Below are positions 31,119 to 33,976 of a stretch of 33,976 nucleotides of DNA, in pieces. This DNA is from Kineosporia sp. R_H_3. Lineage in GTDB: Bacteria; Actinomycetota; Actinomycetes; Actinomycetales; Kineosporiaceae. Under the pieces are notes generated by a model that ran no database searches, was not told the DNA's origin, and worked only from the letters and a program-made list of their open reading frames with translations. The translations under genes and the position numbers were made by a program. How positions within the stretch are numbered: the stretch's first letter is position 1; every line of letters starts with the position of its first letter. Location of the stretch: assembly GCF_002198675.1 (NCBI RefSeq), contig NZ_MWLL01000076.1, positions 1 through 33,976 of the forward strand, written 5' to 3'.

Positions 31119-32159
31119 TCAACGGATCGTGACCTCGACCGTCCGGGTCGTCGGCAGCGGCCCGCTGCCGCCGGGGGTGCACGTGAGCAGCGTGTACGTC
31201 ACGGTGAAGCGCCCGGCCCGGGCGTACGTGTGGCGCCGGGTGTCGGTGAAGGACAGCGTGCCCGCGGGGGCGGCGGGGTCGCAGCGGACGCCGGCCCCCG
31301 GGGAGTCGTCGAGGGTGCCGTCACCGAAGTCGACCTCGACGCCCACCACCGCCGCGTGCGCCGACGTCCGGCCGGTGCCCGGGTCGACGCCCCGGGGCGC
31401 CGTCCCGTAGGCGGTGGCCGAGACCTCGACGACCCGGTCGCCGCCGGGGGAGGCCTCGCGCAGCCCGAGGGCGACGCCGTCCGCGGCCGTCGGCGGCTCG
31501 CTCACCCGGACGACGAGGTCGCGGGACGTCGTCCTGGCCTGCGCCGACCCGTTGGCGCAGGTGCTCAACGAGTACGTCAGCGTGTAGCGCCCCGGCCGGG
31601 CGTACGAGTGCCGCAGGACGCTGCCGACGGCGAGCACCCCGAGCGGTGCCCCCTTCGTGCACACGGTCGTCGCGGACGCCGCGCCGTCCAGGTGGTTCTC
31701 CTGGGTCCCGTCGCCGAAGTCCACGTGCACGGCCTGGATCCCGGCGTCCGGGGTGAGCCCGCCCGTCGCCGCGTCGAGCCCGCGCGGGGCGAAGCCGGAC
31801 GCCGTCGCCGCCACCTCGACGGCCGCGTCGCCGGGTCGTGAGCGCAGCGCGAGGGCGAGCCGCACGGTCCGCCGGGCGCCGGCCGGGACGGGCGTGCCGG
31901 ACGCCACCGCAGCGGTCGTCGGGGACGGCGCCGCGGCGGACGCGGACGGCGTGCTCCCGGCCGCCACCGCGACGACCGCGGGTGCCGGGGCGGCGTCGCC
32001 GGGCGGCGGTGCCGGGGCCGTCGTCGTGGTGCCGGCACCGCCCGCGGGGCGGCCGCCGGGGAACACGTCGGCGGCCCCGCCGAGCAGGGCCGCGACGACG
32101 AGCAGGCCCGCGACGGCCGCGGTGGCGAGCCGCGGGTCGTCGCCGCGCAGGCGGGTCAT
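31119..32159 (-). CDS. secreted or membrane-anchored protein with two PKD-like repeats
   Basis: This is a 346-residue exported protein. A hydrophobic segment at about 11-31 is a signal peptide or anchor, followed by a Pro/Ala/Thr-rich linker (about 35-95). Two homologous beta-sandwich repeats of about 120 residues follow (98-219 and 228-346). Each has VDFGDGT (147-152 and 277-282), a first cysteine (167 and 293), the R-H-S/T-Y-A-R-x-G-R-Y/F-T PKD core and a second cysteine (201 and 327), so one disulfide per repeat is likely. PKD-like domains usually mediate binding at the cell surface; no catalytic domain is present. The start is ATG at 32159 with GGAAGG five bases upstream. It is paralogous to the gene at 33133. 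The role is unknown. Confidence 0.82.
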   Translation of the reverse strand: MTRLRGDDPRLATAAVAGLLVVAALLGGAADVFPGGRPAGGAGTTTTAPAPPPGDAAPAPAVVAVAAGSTPSASAAAPSPTTAAVASGTPVPAGARRTVRLALALRSRPGDAAVEVAATASGFAPRGLDAATGGLTPDAGIQAVHVDFGDGTQENHLDGAASATTVCTKGAPLGVLAVGSVLRHSYARPGRYTLTYSLSTCANGSAQARTTSRDLVVRVSEPPTAADGVALGLREASPGGDRVVEVSATAYGTAPRGVDPGTGRTSAHAAVVGVEVDFGDGTLDDSPGAGVRCDPAAPAGTLSFTDTRRHTYARAGRFTVTYTLLTCTPGGSGPLPTTRTVEVTIR

Positions 32160-32217
32160 GACGGCCTTCCGGTCGTGGTGGACGCAGCGATCGTGGTGCA
32201 TCGCGCCCGTGCGGAGG

Positions 32218-32279
32218 CCTTGCACGGCAAGGGATCGGCCCAACGTAGGGGCGGGCACCCCGCACCTGGGGGGTGCGGG
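32218..32279 (-). promoter_or_regulatory. promoter region of the PKD-repeat gene with two palindromes
   Basis: On the minus strand a TACGTT -10 candidate is at 32242-32247. An eight-base perfect inverted repeat, CCCGCACC / GGTGCGGG with a five-base spacer (32259-32279), covers the -35 region, and CCTTGC-ACG-GCAAGG (32218-32232) lies just past the expected transcription start. Both could be operators, or the second a leader hairpin. No regulator gene is adjacent. Confidence 0.45.
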
Positions 32280-32340
32280 CCGCTCGCGGACCGCGAACCC
32301 GGGCGGCGGAGCGGGCCTTCCGCGGGGCGGACCGGCGGCC

Positions 32341-32346
32341 TAGCGT
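32341..32346 (+). promoter_or_regulatory. -10 element TAGCGT of the aldolase-like gene
   Basis: TAGCGT is followed by six bases and then the ATG at 32353, the leaderless geometry. No Shine-Dalgarno sequence is seen. Confidence 0.6.
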
Positions 32347-32352
32347 GGCTCC

Positions 32353-33111
32353 ATGAGCCTGCCGCACCTGGACCCGGACGCCGGCGAGCCGGACATCACC
32401 GACCCGGACGCCCTCCGCCTGCACCGGATGCGCCGCCTGGCGCTCGCCTACCGGATCTTCGGGGCGCTGCGCTGGGGGTCCCTCGGGGACGGCCACATCT
32501 CGGCCCGTGACCCCGAGCGCCCCGACCACTTCTGGCTCGCCCGCTACGGCGTCCCGTTCGGCGGCATGACGATCCACGACCTCGTGCTCGTCGCGCCGGA
32601 CGGCTCCGTCGTCGAGGGCGAGGGGTACATCAACGTCGCCGCCTACAACATCCACTGGCCCGTGCACGAGGCGCGCGCGGACGTCGTGAGCGCGGCCCAC
32701 ACCCACACGCCCTACGGGACGCCCTTCGCGGCGCTCGTCGAGCCGTTGCGGCCGATCTCCCAGGAGGCGTGCGCCTTCTTCGAGGACCACGCGGTCTTCG
32801 ACGACGACGAGGTGAACATCGTGTCGACGGACGGCGGCAAGCGGATCGCGCAGGCGCTCGGCCCGCACCGCGCCGTCCTGCTGCGCAACCACGGCACGCT
32901 CACCGTCGGCGGCTCGGTCGACGAGTGCGTCGGCTGGTACGTCATGCTCGAGCGGACGTGCGAGGTGCACGTGAAGACGCCGCAGGCGATCCCCATCGGT
33001 GACGAGGCCGCGCGCCGCGCCAAGGAGTCCGTCGGCACCGTCGTCGCCGGCTGGCAGGTCTTCCAGTGGCTCCTGCGCCAGCACGTGCCGGACCCGTCGG
33101 TCGTCGGCTGA
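32353..33111 (+). CDS. class II aldolase/adducin family protein
   Basis: This is a 252-residue protein with the class II aldolase/adducin fold. Zinc ligands His116 and His118 (AAHTHTPYG) and His180 (LRNHGTL) are present. The glutamate that acts as acid/base in fuculose-1-phosphate aldolase (E-x-x-x-H) appears as His101 in NIHWPVH, so aldol cleavage of that type is doubtful. The protein may be a decarboxylase-like, epimerase-like or adducin-like relative. ISARDPERPDHFWLARYGVPFG and the C-terminal helices are typical of the actinobacterial/fungal branch. The start is ATG at 32353 with TAGCGT six bases upstream. It sits between two PKD-repeat genes on the opposite strand. Confidence 0.87.
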   Translation: MSLPHLDPDAGEPDITDPDALRLHRMRRLALAYRIFGALRWGSLGDGHISARDPERPDHFWLARYGVPFGGMTIHDLVLVAPDGSVVEGEGYINVAAYNIHWPVHEARADVVSAAHTHTPYGTPFAALVEPLRPISQEACAFFEDHAVFDDDEVNIVSTDGGKRIAQALGPHRAVLLRNHGTLTVGGSVDECVGWYVMLERTCEVHVKTPQAIPIGDEAARRAKESVGTVVAGWQVFQWLLRQHVPDPSVVG

Positions 33112-33132
33112 CGCAGGAGCACCGGCGGGCGG

Positions 33133-33976
33133 TCAGCGGACGACGACCTGCAGTCGCGTGGTCGTGGGCCGGTCGGTGTCGGTGCCGGGCACGCACGAGC
33201 GGACCGTGTAGGTGAGCGTGTACGTGCCGGGCGCGTCGTACGTGTGGGACAGCGTGTCGGCGAGGTCGACCTTCGTGAGCGGCGTCCCGGCGGAGCAGGT
33301 CGCCGTGCCCGGGTCGGAGCCGTCGCCCGTGCCGTCCCCGAAGTCGACGACCCGACCCATGAGCCACGCCTCGGGGCCGGTGTTCAGCTCGACGGTGCTG
33401 CCGTCGACGGTCATCGGCACGGTGCCGCGGGTGCGGGCGGCGACGGTCACGGCCCGCTCGCCGGGGGCGGAGGTCAGCCGCAGCGCCGTGACCGGGGCGG
33501 CGGCCGCCGGCCCCTGCGTGACGACGACCTTCAGCGAGCGTGTCGTCGGCGTCGTCACGTCGTCCTTCCCCGGCACGCAGGTCCGCACGGTGTACGTCAG
33601 CGTGTAGGTGCCGGGCCCGGCGTACGTGTGCCGCAGGGTGTTCGGGAAGCGGAACCGCCGCAGCGGCGTCCCCTCGGCGCAGACCGCGGTGCCGGGGTCC
33701 GCCCCGTCCTTCGCACCGTCGCCGAAGTCGACGACGACCCCCTGGACCGGCGACTCCGGGTCGGTGTTCAGGCTGCCCAGTGCACCGTCGAGGGTGAGCG
33801 GCGCCGTCCCGCTCGTGAGCGCCGACACGACGACCGACCGCGCGCCGGCGGCCGACGTGAGGCGCAGCGTCGTGGCCACCGAGGCCTTCGCGGGCCGCGC
33901 CGCCGCCGGCGCCGCGGCCCGGACGGACGGTTCCGCGGCCTTCGCGGACCGGGTCGACGAGGCCGGGCCCGGCCCG
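33133..33976 (-). CDS. PKD-like repeat protein (5' part outside the window)
   Basis: The C-terminal 280 or so residues of a second PKD-repeat protein are present; the frame is open to the window edge, so the N-terminus is missing. What is visible begins with an Ala/Pro-rich linker (ASSTRSAKAAEPSVR...) like that after the signal peptide of the paralogue at 31119. Two repeats follow, each with VVDFGDG, a cysteine about 12 residues later (in TAVCAEGTP and TATCSAGTP), a HTYxxPGTYTLTYTVR core and a second cysteine (RTCVPG, RSCVPG). The protein is likely exported and cell-surface. Its stop lies 21 bases from the stop of the aldolase-like gene (convergent). Confidence 0.82.
   Translation of the reverse strand, partial: GPGPASSTRSAKAAEPSVRAAAPAAARPAKASVATTLRLTSAAGARSVVVSALTSGTAPLTLDGALGSLNTDPESPVQGVVVDFGDGAKDGADPGTAVCAEGTPLRRFRFPNTLRHTYAGPGTYTLTYTVRTCVPGKDDVTTPTTRSLKVVVTQGPAAAAPVTALRLTSAPGERAVTVAARTRGTVPMTVDGSTVELNTGPEAWLMGRVVDFGDGTGDGSDPGTATCSAGTPLTKVDLADTLSHTYDAPGTYTLTYTVRSCVPGTDTDRPTTTRLQVVVR

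Noticed and set aside
1-33976. Mobile element, prophage or CRISPR content
   Set aside because: No transposase, integrase, terminal inverted repeat pair or regularly spaced repeat array was seen; the short tandem repeats found are local (6-, 12- and 15-base units).

Overview
The window is a strongly GC-rich, densely coded stretch of chromosome that looks actinobacterial (Actinomycetota). The evidence is the extreme G/C third-position bias, frequent GTG/TTG starts, actinobacterial families (DUF5998, DUF6458, DUF6886, mycofactocin-coupled SDRs, a Pat-type acetyltransferase with its GNAT domain first), and many genes with a NANNNT -10 hexamer 6-7 nt before the start codon, as expected for leaderless transcripts. 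I saw no tRNA, rRNA, CRISPR array, transposase, integrase or phage gene. It reads as core chromosome with small accessory modules. The genus cannot be set from this window.

Layout. 1-3005: a 5'-truncated dienelactone hydrolase, a double-GNAT acetyltransferase and an acyl-CoA dehydrogenase. 3041-5527: topoisomerase IV subunit A (parC). 5675-10508: a divergent acyl-CoA dehydrogenase-like protein, an aldo/keto reductase, a secreted Fn3/endonuclease-exonuclease-phosphatase protein, a nitroreductase and a two-TM DUF6458 protein. 10557-14216 (minus): two tandem mycofactocin-coupled SDR oxidoreductases; the second is translationally coupled to a MoxR AAA+ ATPase, followed by a CoxE-like VWA protein. 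14427-16574: a TetR repressor with a perfect palindromic operator, overlapping an ABC ATPase and its permease. 16694-22138: a quinone-oxidoreductase-like MDR enzyme, then an AMP-forming acyl-CoA synthetase divergent from a Pat-like bifunctional acetyltransferase that plausibly acts on it. 22157-24258: DUF6886, then an organic-peroxide stress cluster (ohr, ohrR, peroxidase) with two near-identical operator boxes. 24304-28146: a soluble PAS chemoreceptor-like protein and valS, which has a repeat-encoded N-terminal tail and a leader with mutually exclusive helices. 28469-31073: a DUF5998 / alkaline-phosphatase-superfamily / thymidine kinase operon. 31119-33976: two paralogous secreted PKD-repeat proteins on either side of a class II aldolase/adducin-like gene.

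How the genes work together. Four 4-bp GTGA overlaps (12524, 15061, 15780, 29074) mark translationally coupled pairs. The best regulatory story is the OhrR regulon: a 13-base sequence shared between the ohr/ohrR divergent region and the peroxidase promoter sits on the -10 element in each case. The most open functional question is why a MoxR/VWA chaperone-type pair is coupled to mycofactocin-dependent oxidoreductases. The only gene-free stretch over 300 bases is 28147-28468, which holds the valS leader and the DUF5998 promoter.
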